33,912 bases of DNA from Planctomycetota bacterium (GTDB taxonomy: Bacteria > Planctomycetota > Phycisphaerae > Phycisphaerales > Phycisphaeraceae), in the NCBI GenBank assembly GCA_024276075.1, contig JAJRXX010000023.1, positions 1 to 33,912 of the forward strand. Reading direction: 5' to 3'. Each line of letters starts with the position of its first letter. Within the stretch, counting starts at the first letter, position 1. Positions 13,439-21,040 of the stretch are shown here, one piece after another. Position numbers and translations under genes: made by a program. The notes beneath the pieces were generated by a model that saw nothing but the letters and a program-made list of their open reading frames with translations, had not been told where the DNA came from and searched no databases.

Positions 13439-14149
13439 ATGAATATATTGCCGCCGATAATTCAATTTTATCTGCTGTACGTGGTGATTTTAGTCATCGT
13501 ATTTATCGGTTGCGAGCAGCGGGACCATGAGCCTATTGCGGCACAGCAACTAGCTGGGTAAGACCGCGAGGTGTCCGAGTCCGAGCTTCCGCGGATCGAT
13601 ATCTAGCGGGCCTGCGTGAGTTGATCGCTCAGAGCAGTTGTGAGGGTCGGGTACTGACAATCGAATTATGGGCCACGTGGTGCGGTCCCTGTGTCGCTCG
13701 TTTTGACGTGTTGCACACGGGATTGACCGATTTGGGCCCACGGGTACGGTTGGTTACAGTGATGCTGGACGTGCCGGGCGAGTACGAGGAGAAAGCGGTG
13801 GTGTTTTTGAGGCTCCACGACGCTTTGGCGGACGCATATCTGCTTGTATCTAGAGCAACTGGCGTCATTAATCTTCATTGACCGGGTGGCACGGCTTGCT
13901 TGCAAGCCGTGAAATACAGATGTTTGTTACACCTACGATCCAATCAAGATGGATAATATTGACGCCAGTTGCTCTAATGACGATGCGAGAATGGCTGTCG
14001 TCGAGGGGCTCGGTCAACGGTGGCGGGATTTAGTGGTTCCGGCTATTTTGATCTACGACAGGAACGGCGAATTGATAGAAGAGCTTATCGGTGACTTACA
14101 GACATCCAGCGAGATCACCGCTGGGGTGGTACAAATGCTTGCCCGGTGA
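13439..14149 (+). pseudogene. TlpA-like thioredoxin-fold lipoprotein gene, multiply disrupted
   Basis: ATG 13439 begins a lipoprotein-type signal ('YVVILVIVFIGCEQ', lipobox Cys) whose frame stops at TAA 13559-13561 and again at TAG 13604-13606. The next frame, open from before 13606, reads 'LRELIAQSSCEGRVLTIELWATWCGPCVARFD', a thioredoxin-fold start with the WCGPC redox site. A 124-bp miniature element then interrupts it at 13851. Downstream, a third frame reads 'NDDARMAVVEGLGQRWRDLVVPAILIYDRNGELIEE', including the cis-Pro 'VPAILIYD' of the fold. Removing the element restores the second-to-third frame join exactly. The first join needs one indel plus one nonsense reversion. Loss of this disulfide-exchange protein is inferred. 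Confidence 0.8.
13851..13976 (+). mobile_element. TA-flanked miniature inverted-repeat element (complete copy)
   Basis: Terminal inverted repeats TAGAGCAACTGGCGTCA (from 13851) and its reverse complement (ending 13976) are 17 bp and perfect, counting the flanking TA. TA is present at both outer ends, as expected for the TA target duplication of IS630/Tc1-mariner-type transposition. The interior has the palindrome CACGGCTTGC-TT-GCAAGCCGTG (13890-13911) and no ORF. The element interrupts the thioredoxin-fold gene. Confidence 0.85.
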
Positions 14150-14192
14150 GCGATCGGGATGAGCCAAAATAGATGGCTGCAGTGTTATAACG

Positions 14193-14885
14193 ATGCGCGA
14201 GTCCGTCACCAGCAAAACGTACGACATATGGTCGTGGTTCTACGACCATACATTTGGTGCGCTGGTGCGTAACCGCCAGCGGCGAGCGGTGCATCAGTTG
14301 CGGATGCGCCCGGGCGACTGTTTGCTGGACATCGGCGTGGGCACGGGGATGCTGCTGCCGTTGTATCCAAAAAATGTGACCGTGATCGGGATGGACCTGA
14401 GCTGGGGTATGCTCGCTAAGGCCAAACGCAAGTGTGGTGAGCTGGGGCTAGAACACTGTGGCTTGGTGCGTGCGGATGCGATGCTTCCTCCATTTGCTCC
14501 GGGGAGCTTTGATCAGATCATGATTACCCACACGATCAGCGTGGTCAGCGATCCCACCAAGCTCATTCAATGGGCTTCACGCTTGCTCAAACCGAGTGGC
14601 AGGATCATCATGTTGAACCATTTTCTTTCGGCACATCCGGTGGTCGCTTGGTTCGAAAAAATATCGAATCCGGTATTTATGAAGATCGGCTGGCGCAGTG
14701 ACCTGTCACTCGAAGAAGTTCTACGCAGCACTGATCTGGAGCTCGAGTACCGCTTCAAGATGCAGATGATTGACCTGTGGCAGATCATTGTGCTGACCCA
14801 TACGGGTTCCATGAATACCGCATCGCCCAAAGCCGCTACGCCACAGCCCGTCTCGGCGGAGCAATGGGCGGTGAAAGCGGGGTAG
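14193..14885 (+). CDS. SAM-dependent methyltransferase, PmtA-like (phospholipid N-methyltransferase)
   Basis: 230 residues of class I methyltransferase fold. The N-terminal 'YDIWSWFYDHTFGALVRNRQ' matches the 'W-x-P-x-YD-x-x-FG' opening of PmtA enzymes, which methylate phosphatidylethanolamine toward phosphatidylcholine. Motif I is 'LLDIGVGTGMLLPLYP' (about 45-60) and motif II 'VIGMDLSWGMLAKA'. The post-motif 'ADAMLPPFAPGSFDQIMITHTISVV' and 'LKPSGRIIMLNHF' are also seen. A membrane-associated cytoplasmic enzyme is likely. UbiE-like quinone methylation is the main alternative, but the opening motif favours PmtA. It sits 43 bp after the thioredoxin pseudogene and about 165 bp before lptD. Confidence 0.8.
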   Translation: MRESVTSKTYDIWSWFYDHTFGALVRNRQRRAVHQLRMRPGDCLLDIGVGTGMLLPLYPKNVTVIGMDLSWGMLAKAKRKCGELGLEHCGLVRADAMLPPFAPGSFDQIMITHTISVVSDPTKLIQWASRLLKPSGRIIMLNHFLSAHPVVAWFEKISNPVFMKIGWRSDLSLEEVLRSTDLELEYRFKMQMIDLWQIIVLTHTGSMNTASPKAATPQPVSAEQWAVKAG

Positions 14886-14980
14886 GCCTTCGGGTTGTGG
14901 CAAAGAGCAAGCGTTCTGGTTTTCAATATCGGTTGCGTGGCAAAGAAAGCCGGTCGACGCCCGACCCGCAATCGCGGTGA

Positions 14981-15008
14981 TTGCCGACCCGTTGTGGCAC
15001 TCTATAAT
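14981..15008 (+). promoter_or_regulatory. Probable sigma70-type promoter for lptD
   Basis: TTGCCG (14981-14986) and a perfect TATAAT (15003-15008) are separated by 16 bp. The expected start site near 15015 lies about 20-35 bp before the candidate lptD start codons, so the leader would be very short. Confidence 0.55.
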
Positions 15009-15049
15009 CGCCGCTCCATCGTAAATAATAGAAGTTGGGTGCGCTGGGC

Positions 15050-18000
15050 ATGGGTTTATTTTTTTGCTTGGATTCTCGTAGTCGGCGGTATGGCGGGTCG
15101 CGAAGCCGTGCGTGTGTGGCTGTGTCTGTCGGTCTGCTGATGGTCTGTCTCGGCTCGACCCTCTCGAAAGAGCAGGGGGCTTATGCAGACGTCGGCGAGC
15201 AGCCTTCGGAGGGGGGGGCTGAGGCCTCGATCGTCAGGTCGGCGTTGCCTTTGGCGGACCCGGTGGTCGAAGCCGATGTTCAGATCAAAGCCGATCGGGT
15301 GTCGGCGTGGAGCGACGGCAAGTCACGGATGCTCTTGCTGGAACGGAGCGTAACCGTGCAGATCGGCGCGTACGGATTCCGTGCTGACCGTGCGGTGGTG
15401 CGTATTGATACCGAAGACAGCCCGGGACGACGTGTGTATCACCTGGCGGTATACCTCGACGGCGCCAGCGCGTTATCCGGAGGGGGCCCGGTCCAGGCCA
15501 GTGCGCCGCGGTTGCTTGTTACAGCATCCACAACCGGCCGAGTTCGGCTTGTGACAAACCTGTTACACCCGCGCAGCTCTTCTGTCGACGACCCTTTGGT
15601 CGCCGAGGCGGTCGAGCGGTTTCGCCGGTATTTGGCTGCGTTACGCCAGAACCTTTTAGATGTCCCAGTCGGTGCGCCGGTGTTTGATCAGCAAGTGTTA
15701 GCGTTGCAAGAGAAGCGGCGAGCGGAGATCGCCGATGACCTGCTGCGCCGGATAGACACCTCTCGCCCCGACGCGTCGGGTAGCGGTGTGCAGGCCGCGG
15801 TGGACGATCTGCCCACCGAACGGATCATGCGGGCAGGCGGCACGGTGGTGTTCCACGCGGACAAGATCATCTTTCAGCAAGGGGATCGTCAGGATGAGAG
15901 CACGCTGGTGCTGCTGGGTGGTGTGCGTGTGATGTACCAGCACAGCAGCCAGGGAAGCATGTCGCTGAGCGCCGAAAACGCGGTGATATTTTTAGCTCAG
16001 GGGGCTTCGGGAGGGTTGCCGGGTCGCCAAGCCGATGCCGCCGACGTGCGTGGCGTGTACCTCGAAGACAATGTGATCGTATCGGATAGCCAGTACACGG
16101 TGCGTGCGCCGCGTGTCTACTACGATCTGACGCGTAACAAAGCCGTCGTGTTAAACGCGGTGTTCTACGCGTGGGACGTGCGTCATCAGTTGCCGATTTA
16201 CGTGCGTGCGGAAAAGTTGCGGCAGCAGTCACTGTCGAGTTGGTCGGCCCACGGCGCGGTGTTGACCACTAGTGAGTTTGCCGAGCCGCATTTTTCCATT
16301 GCTGCGGATGAGCTTACGTTCAGGCGTCAGGCGAATCCCGACGGTTCACCCGGCTACCGATTTGTGGGCAAAGACATGACTGCTCAGTGGGGGCGCCTGT
16401 CCGTCTTTTATTGGCCACACCTTTCCGGGGATGTCAAGACGCTACGTGAGGCGCCATTGCCCCGGGTCAGCGCTAGCTACAGCAGCAAAATTGGTCCGGT
16501 GGTGCAGACGACGTGGGACCTGTTCGCGGTGGCGGGCCAACCGTCACCCGATGGCGTGAAACTAAGGGGTAGGCTCGATTACCTGGGCGATCACGGGCCA
16601 GCGGCGGGGGTGAACCTGGAATACGACCTGCCGCGGATGTTTGGGTATCTCAATGGGTACACGGTGATCCGCGACACAGCCGAGGACACGATCGCTAATC
16701 GGCGAGACATCGAGCAAGACGGCGACGTACGTGGTTTTATCAAATGGCGGCACCGGCAGTACCTGCGTGATCATTGGGAGCTTTCACTGGAAACTTCGCA
16801 CGTCTCGGATGAGACGTTCCTCGAGGAGTATTTTCAGAACGAGGCGGAGTTGAGCAAGCCCTACGAGACCTCGGTCTATCTCAAAAGACAAGCGGAAGAC
16901 AACATTGCGTTTACTTTCCTGGCGCAGGCCGACACGATGCAATTCACGCCACAGGTCACAACGCTCCAAGCGCCTGGTTACACGGTGGAGAAACAACCCG
17001 AGTTGAGCTATCACCGTGTGGGTACAAGTATCTGGGGCGATCGGCTGACGTACACATCGCAAACGCAGTTGAGCCGTATGCGGATCCGTGCGGGTGAAGA
17101 CACGCCGTTCGACCGAGGCTTTTCTGCTGCGGATAGCCTGGCGTTGTTCGGCATCCCGTTGGGAACGAGATTTGAGGACGGGCTGGGTGCCGCGGGCGTG
17201 CCCAGCGGGTATCGGCTGCGATTGGACACCCGCCACGAGGTGCAGTCACCGCTGAAGATGGGCGCTCTGAACCTGGTGCCCTACGCGGCTGGGCGGGTGA
17301 CGCTGTACGACGATGATTTCGTTGAGTTTGCTGGCGAAGACGACAACGCGCGTTTCTGGACCACACTGGGCTTCCGTGCGCACACACAATTCAGCAAGGT
17401 ATACGAAGGTGTGGAGGATCGGGTGCTGGACCTTCACCGGTTGCGGCATGTGATCGAGCCCAGGCTTGACGTGTTCTGGTCCGGCTCCACGGTGAACCCT
17501 GAAGACATCCCGGTGTACGACACGGATGTGGAGGCTTTGCACGAAGGGTTTGGCGTGCGGTTTGGAGGTCGGAATGTGCTGCAAACTCAGCGTGGCGGGC
17601 CAGGACGCTGGCGCAGCGTGGACTGGCTGGTACTGAATACGGACATTGTGCTGCGTAGCGACGATACGGACGTGAATACCGAGATCGCCCGTTTTTTCAG
17701 CTATCGGCCCGAGTTCGGCCTCGGGGGCGACCATTTTTATTCACACTTGGCGTGGATGGTCAGCGACACGCTAGCGGCTGTCGGCGAACTGACGTACAGC
17801 TTCGAGAGTGAGCGAGTGCCGCAATGGCGTTTTGGTGCCAGCCTCCAGCATTCGCCGCGGATGCGTATTTTCGTCGATTATTCCGAGGTGGATTTGTTGT
17901 CGAGTCGCCTTTTGGTCTACGGGTTCGACTACGATCTGACACGTAAATACAACATCAGTATGCAGCACACACTGGACCTGGGCGGCGACGATCAGTCTCG

Positions 18001-18166
18001 AAGTATTCAGTTGTCATTGGAGCGGAAATTACCGCAGTGGCGGCTGATCATCGTGGCGAGGATTGACGAACTCGACAACGAGCAGACGTTCGGTTTGGCG
18101 TTGGTCCCCGAGGGCGTGGGATCGTCGCGGGTGCTTCAACCCGCTGGCAGTCGGCGTGATCGGTGA
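15050..18166 (+). CDS. lptD: LptD-like LPS-assembly outer-membrane protein
   Basis: 1038 residues from ATG 15050; TTG 15035 is an in-frame alternative. A hydrophobic stretch 'VAVSVGLLMVCLGS' acts as signal peptide, after an unusually long basic n-region. Residues about 60-480 contain repeated OstA/LptA-type beta-jellyroll blocks ('VQIKADRVSAWSDGKSRMLLLE', 'VVFHADKIIFQQGDRQDESTLVLLGGV' in parts, 'LSAENAVIF', 'RAPRVYYDLTRNKAVVLNAVF'). The rest is rich in alternating hydrophobic residues and aromatic strand ends, typical of an LptD beta-barrel, with 'HVIEPRLDVFW' near 790. It inserts LPS into the outer leaflet. It is larger than E. coli LptD (784 residues), with the extra length in the N-terminal region and barrel loops. 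Conserved barrel-periplasm Cys pairs are not obvious. Confidence 0.85.
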   Translation: MGLFFCLDSRSRRYGGSRSRACVAVSVGLLMVCLGSTLSKEQGAYADVGEQPSEGGAEASIVRSALPLADPVVEADVQIKADRVSAWSDGKSRMLLLERSVTVQIGAYGFRADRAVVRIDTEDSPGRRVYHLAVYLDGASALSGGGPVQASAPRLLVTASTTGRVRLVTNLLHPRSSSVDDPLVAEAVERFRRYLAALRQNLLDVPVGAPVFDQQVLALQEKRRAEIADDLLRRIDTSRPDASGSGVQAAVDDLPTERIMRAGGTVVFHADKIIFQQGDRQDESTLVLLGGVRVMYQHSSQGSMSLSAENAVIFLAQGASGGLPGRQADAADVRGVYLEDNVIVSDSQYTVRAPRVYYDLTRNKAVVLNAVFYAWDVRHQLPIYVRAEKLRQQSLSSWSAHGAVLTTSEFAEPHFSIAADELTFRRQANPDGSPGYRFVGKDMTAQWGRLSVFYWPHLSGDVKTLREAPLPRVSASYSSKIGPVVQTTWDLFAVAGQPSPDGVKLRGRLDYLGDHGPAAGVNLEYDLPRMFGYLNGYTVIRDTAEDTIANRRDIEQDGDVRGFIKWRHRQYLRDHWELSLETSHVSDETFLEEYFQNEAELSKPYETSVYLKRQAEDNIAFTFLAQADTMQFTPQVTTLQAPGYTVEKQPELSYHRVGTSIWGDRLTYTSQTQLSRMRIRAGEDTPFDRGFSAADSLALFGIPLGTRFEDGLGAAGVPSGYRLRLDTRHEVQSPLKMGALNLVPYAAGRVTLYDDDFVEFAGEDDNARFWTTLGFRAHTQFSKVYEGVEDRVLDLHRLRHVIEPRLDVFWSGSTVNPEDIPVYDTDVEALHEGFGVRFGGRNVLQTQRGGPGRWRSVDWLVLNTDIVLRSDDTDVNTEIARFFSYRPEFGLGGDHFYSHLAWMVSDTLAAVGELTYSFESERVPQWRFGASLQHSPRMRIFVDYSEVDLLSSRLLVYGFDYDLTRKYNISMQHTLDLGGDDQSRSIQLSLERKLPQWRLIIVARIDELDNEQTFGLALVPEGVGSSRVLQPAGSRRDR

Positions 18167-18200
18167 TCGTGGCAGGATCGCAGGGCCGAGGCTGCCACGA
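18167..18200. repeat. Inverted repeat after lptD
   Basis: TCGTGGCAG (18167-18175) and CTGCCACGA (18192-18200) are perfect 9-bp arms around a 16-nt loop, starting directly after the lptD stop codon. No T-run follows. It may be a weak terminator or an mRNA-processing or stabilising hairpin within the lptD-chaperone operon. Confidence 0.45.
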
Positions 18201-18257
18201 GAGGGTATACTGCGAGATTCATAGGTTACACCGGAGAGCCCGGCTGGGCGTTGCGCG

Positions 18258-20300
18258 ATGCTAAGATTTTTCCGAGAGTACAACAAATACATTCTGGTAG
18301 TCGGCGTGGGTTTTCTGATGGTCGCGTTCCTGATTCAGCCGACCCTGAGCATGTTTGTCCCCGATCCAACCGGCGAGGTGATCGGGACGATCGGCGATGA
18401 TCAGATCACGTTAGGCGAACAGCGAAGAGCCGGCACTGACCTATGGGTCTTGAACGAATTGGCGCCGATCCTTGCCGACTTGGGCGGTAGCAAGCCCGGC
18501 GCGGCTCCGGATTCGTTTGGGTGGCTACTGATGCTGCACGATGCGAGGTCGATGGGGCTCTGGGCCAGCGGCACACAGGTGGACGAGATGCTCGGGACGA
18601 TCGGGCTCGACGAAGACCGTCTCGCGGGGTTGGCTAGGCGGCTGGGTGTATCGGCTAACGTGGTCGAGCAGGCGTTGCGGAATTGGATCACGATCCAGGC
18701 GTATAAGGAACTGGTGCTGGGGGTGGTGCATGACCCGGGCCGACAACGATTGCAGCATTACCTCGAAGCGGGGCAGTATCTTCAGTTTGGGCGTTACCAG
18801 GACGCGGTATTGGCGATTGGGTCCGCGTATCAGGGGCGTGCGCGGCTCAGCGGCCCGCTGGTGGAGCGGTTTTTGCAAGACCACCAAACAACCGTGAAAG
18901 CAGCGGTGCTGGCCATCCCCAGTGATCGGTATCTGCCACAAGTCTCCGAGCCCGATGAGCAGGCGCTGGTAGACCAGTTCGAGCGGTACAAAGACGTGCT
19001 AGCGGGACAGAGCGGGCCATACGGCTTCGGGTACCGGATACCCGACCGGGTGAAGCTGGAATACCTGTCGGTGCCTTTTGATCGAGTGCGTCAACAGGTT
19101 CGTGTCGAAGAAGCCGACCTGTTGAGCTACTACGATGCTCACCGCGACGAGTTCCAGATCGATCAGTCGTCCGGCGACGGAGCGACGGGTGATGCCGAAA
19201 AGAGTGTTTTGCCCTATGAGAAGGTACGCAACAAAATCCGTGGCCGTCTTATTGCGGAGCGCGCGTCGGAACTCGGCGACCGTGTAATCAAATTTGCACA
19301 GGCGATGCTCCTCGAAGACGCTCGCAGCTTGGAGCAGCGTAACGGCTACCGTGAGGTCCCCGCTGGGTGGACGCCGATGGCGTTGGAGCAGGTGGCTGTG
19401 AAAGTGCAGCAGCAGTTTGGTATTTTGCCGGATGTGCATCGGCACGACGACGGGTGGCTGACCCGTGTGTTATTGCAAGGGCTAGCCGGGATCGGTAGCA
19501 GCTATGTAGCCTCTCATCAGCCGAGGGTAGGGTTTGTTCCTTATGCATTCAGTGCCAAGCGGTTTGCGGGGCCCGCAGTGGATGCGTCTATGGGGTCGCT
19601 GAAGCTGCAGGCGCAATTACCCAGTACACCCTTGGTGGCGCCGGATGGTGGGCGGTACCTCTTTCGCCTGCTCGATGCACAGCCCAGCCGTGTCCCTGCA
19701 TCGGTTGATGCGGTGCGTGAATTGGTCCGTCGCGATGTCAAGCAGCTCGCGGCTTACAATTTGCTTAAAAGCGAGCGGGTCGTTTGGCTTTCGCGGGCTA
19801 GGGAGAAGGGGTTAGTAGACCTAGCGGCCCAGCTAGGCTTGGAGGTAGTGAAATCCAAGCCGTTCTCCAAGCGTCGGGTGGGTGTGGATGGCCGTCAGGA
19901 TGTAGCGGACGTCGCGGGCGTGGGTCGCAGCGAAGCGTTTGTGGATAGCGTGTTCGAGCTTGCATACGAGGTGGTCGTGGTTGCCCAAGCCGGACGGCAG
20001 GGAGCGATTGATTACACCGCTGCGATCGATCAGGTACCGCCTGCGGTCCGCACCGCTGCGATTGGGGTCGATGAGCAGATGAGCGTGGTGCTGGTGCGTT
20101 TGGATGACATCGAGCCGATGACACGGGGGGACTTTGAGCGCGTGGCGGGTCAGCGGCAGGTCGGGGCATGGATCAAACACGCCCTGTTCACACAGCAAGA
20201 CGAAGACCCCCTGTCACTCGATGCCTTGATTGAGAGGGTACACTACGTGTCTGCCCGAGCGGGGGATGAATCGGATGATGAGGTCTCGCCCGAGCCTTAG
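18258..20300 (+). CDS. PpiD/SurA-like membrane-anchored periplasmic chaperone without a clear parvulin domain
   Basis: 680 residues. It opens with 'LRFFREYNKYILVVGVGFLMVAFLIQP', a single N-terminal TM anchor typical of PpiD. Residues about 40-200 resemble a SurA_N-type helical domain ('IGTIGDDQITLGEQRRAG'). 'VKLEYLSVPFDRVRQQVRVEEADLLSYYDAHRDEF' (about 255-300, read in parts) and 'VDAVRELVRRDVKQLAAYNLLKSE' (about 480-505) match the segments that flank the PPIase domain in PpiD. The parvulin core itself (GGDLG-x-F ... G-x-HI-x-x-V) is not recognisable, so prolyl isomerase activity is doubtful. The role is probably folding or escort of outer-membrane proteins. It is 91 bp downstream of lptD, probably the same operon, which suggests LptD as a client. 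Confidence 0.75.
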   Translation: MLRFFREYNKYILVVGVGFLMVAFLIQPTLSMFVPDPTGEVIGTIGDDQITLGEQRRAGTDLWVLNELAPILADLGGSKPGAAPDSFGWLLMLHDARSMGLWASGTQVDEMLGTIGLDEDRLAGLARRLGVSANVVEQALRNWITIQAYKELVLGVVHDPGRQRLQHYLEAGQYLQFGRYQDAVLAIGSAYQGRARLSGPLVERFLQDHQTTVKAAVLAIPSDRYLPQVSEPDEQALVDQFERYKDVLAGQSGPYGFGYRIPDRVKLEYLSVPFDRVRQQVRVEEADLLSYYDAHRDEFQIDQSSGDGATGDAEKSVLPYEKVRNKIRGRLIAERASELGDRVIKFAQAMLLEDARSLEQRNGYREVPAGWTPMALEQVAVKVQQQFGILPDVHRHDDGWLTRVLLQGLAGIGSSYVASHQPRVGFVPYAFSAKRFAGPAVDASMGSLKLQAQLPSTPLVAPDGGRYLFRLLDAQPSRVPASVDAVRELVRRDVKQLAAYNLLKSERVVWLSRAREKGLVDLAAQLGLEVVKSKPFSKRRVGVDGRQDVADVAGVGRSEAFVDSVFELAYEVVVVAQAGRQGAIDYTAAIDQVPPAVRTAAIGVDEQMSVVLVRLDDIEPMTRGDFERVAGQRQVGAWIKHALFTQQDEDPLSLDALIERVHYVSARAGDESDDEVSPEP

Positions 20301-20348
20301 AGACGGGGCGTGTCAGGCGTCGAAGCCTCGCTGCGGTTGGAGAGGGGC

Positions 20349-20702
20349 TTACCCCACAGTTGAACCGGGCGGCACCGGCTTGGCTACGCCGAGTACGACC
20401 ACATCTGTAACTTGGTCCCCCTCGTGCGTGGAGCACGCCAGGAGCATGCCGTTGGAAGGCTCGCCGCGGATGGTGCGTGGCTCGAGATTCGCCACGACGA
20501 CGATCCGCTTGCCCACCAGCGTCGAGGGCGGGTCGTAATACTGCTTGATACCAGCGCAGATTTGTCGCTGCTCATCGCCTAGATCGATCTGGAGCTTGAG
20601 CAAGCGGTCGGCGTTGGGATGTAGCTCGGCCTCGAGCACGGTGGCGACGCGCAGGTCCAGCTTGGTGAAATCATCGAACGTAATAGTCGGTTTGAGCGGC
20701 AC
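20349..20702 (-). CDS. Free-standing tRNA-binding OB-fold protein (MetRS C-terminal/Trbp111/CsaA type)
   Basis: 117 residues from GTG 20702. 'TITFDDFTKLDLRVATVLEAELHPNADRLLKLQIDLGD' (read in two parts), 'QICAGIKQYYDPPSTLVGKRIVVVANLEPRTIRGEPSNGMLLA' and the C-terminal region match the dimeric tRNA-binding domain found at the end of bacterial MetRS and as the separate MetRS beta subunit or Trbp111. Here no MetRS catalytic gene is adjacent. It binds the tRNA elbow nonspecifically. It is convergent with the chaperone gene (48 bp between stop codons). Annotation as a MetRS beta subunit is plausible; CsaA chaperone is the alternative. Confidence 0.88.
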   Translation of the reverse strand: MPLKPTITFDDFTKLDLRVATVLEAELHPNADRLLKLQIDLGDEQRQICAGIKQYYDPPSTLVGKRIVVVANLEPRTIRGEPSNGMLLACSTHEGDQVTDVVVLGVAKPVPPGSTVG

Positions 20703-21040
20703 GCGTGGGCTCCGGTACTAGTGTCCAGCAGAAGATAACGGATAATACGCATTGCGTATATTCTTAGCGCGTCGACCATGCATTCACTTATTGTGGGTTA
20801 TCTTTCCGCATTCGTAAATACGCACGAATGTTAAGTAAAATTGGTATAAATTGGCGTGCTGCACGGCGTCGAGTGATACGCATTACGTATAGTAGTAGCG
20901 CGTTGTAAGGGATGTAAGTGATTGTCTGTTTTGTCTTCGCGTTCTCAGATGCCGCGCAAGTATTAATCTTGATTGGTATGAGGCCCAGCTTCCGGTTGTG
21001 TGGCTGGGTGTGATGTGCTTGGGTGGTGTAGTGGTGATAG
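20703..21040. promoter_or_regulatory. Divergent intergenic region with repeated, symmetric AT-rich motifs
   Basis: 338 bp between two divergent genes. A 30-bp direct repeat occurs at 20745-20774 and 20876-20905 (about 25 of 30 identical), each starting with a dyad: ATACGCA-T-TGCGTAT and ATACG-CATTA-CGTAT. Between them lie inverted repeats CATTCGT (20809-20815)/ACGAATG (20824-20830) and AAGATAAC (20732-20739)/GTTATCTT (20797-20804). The spacing of the direct repeats is 131 bp. This looks like operator sites for a dimeric regulator or a small repeat element; no regulator gene is adjacent. No ORF is supported. Confidence 0.5.
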
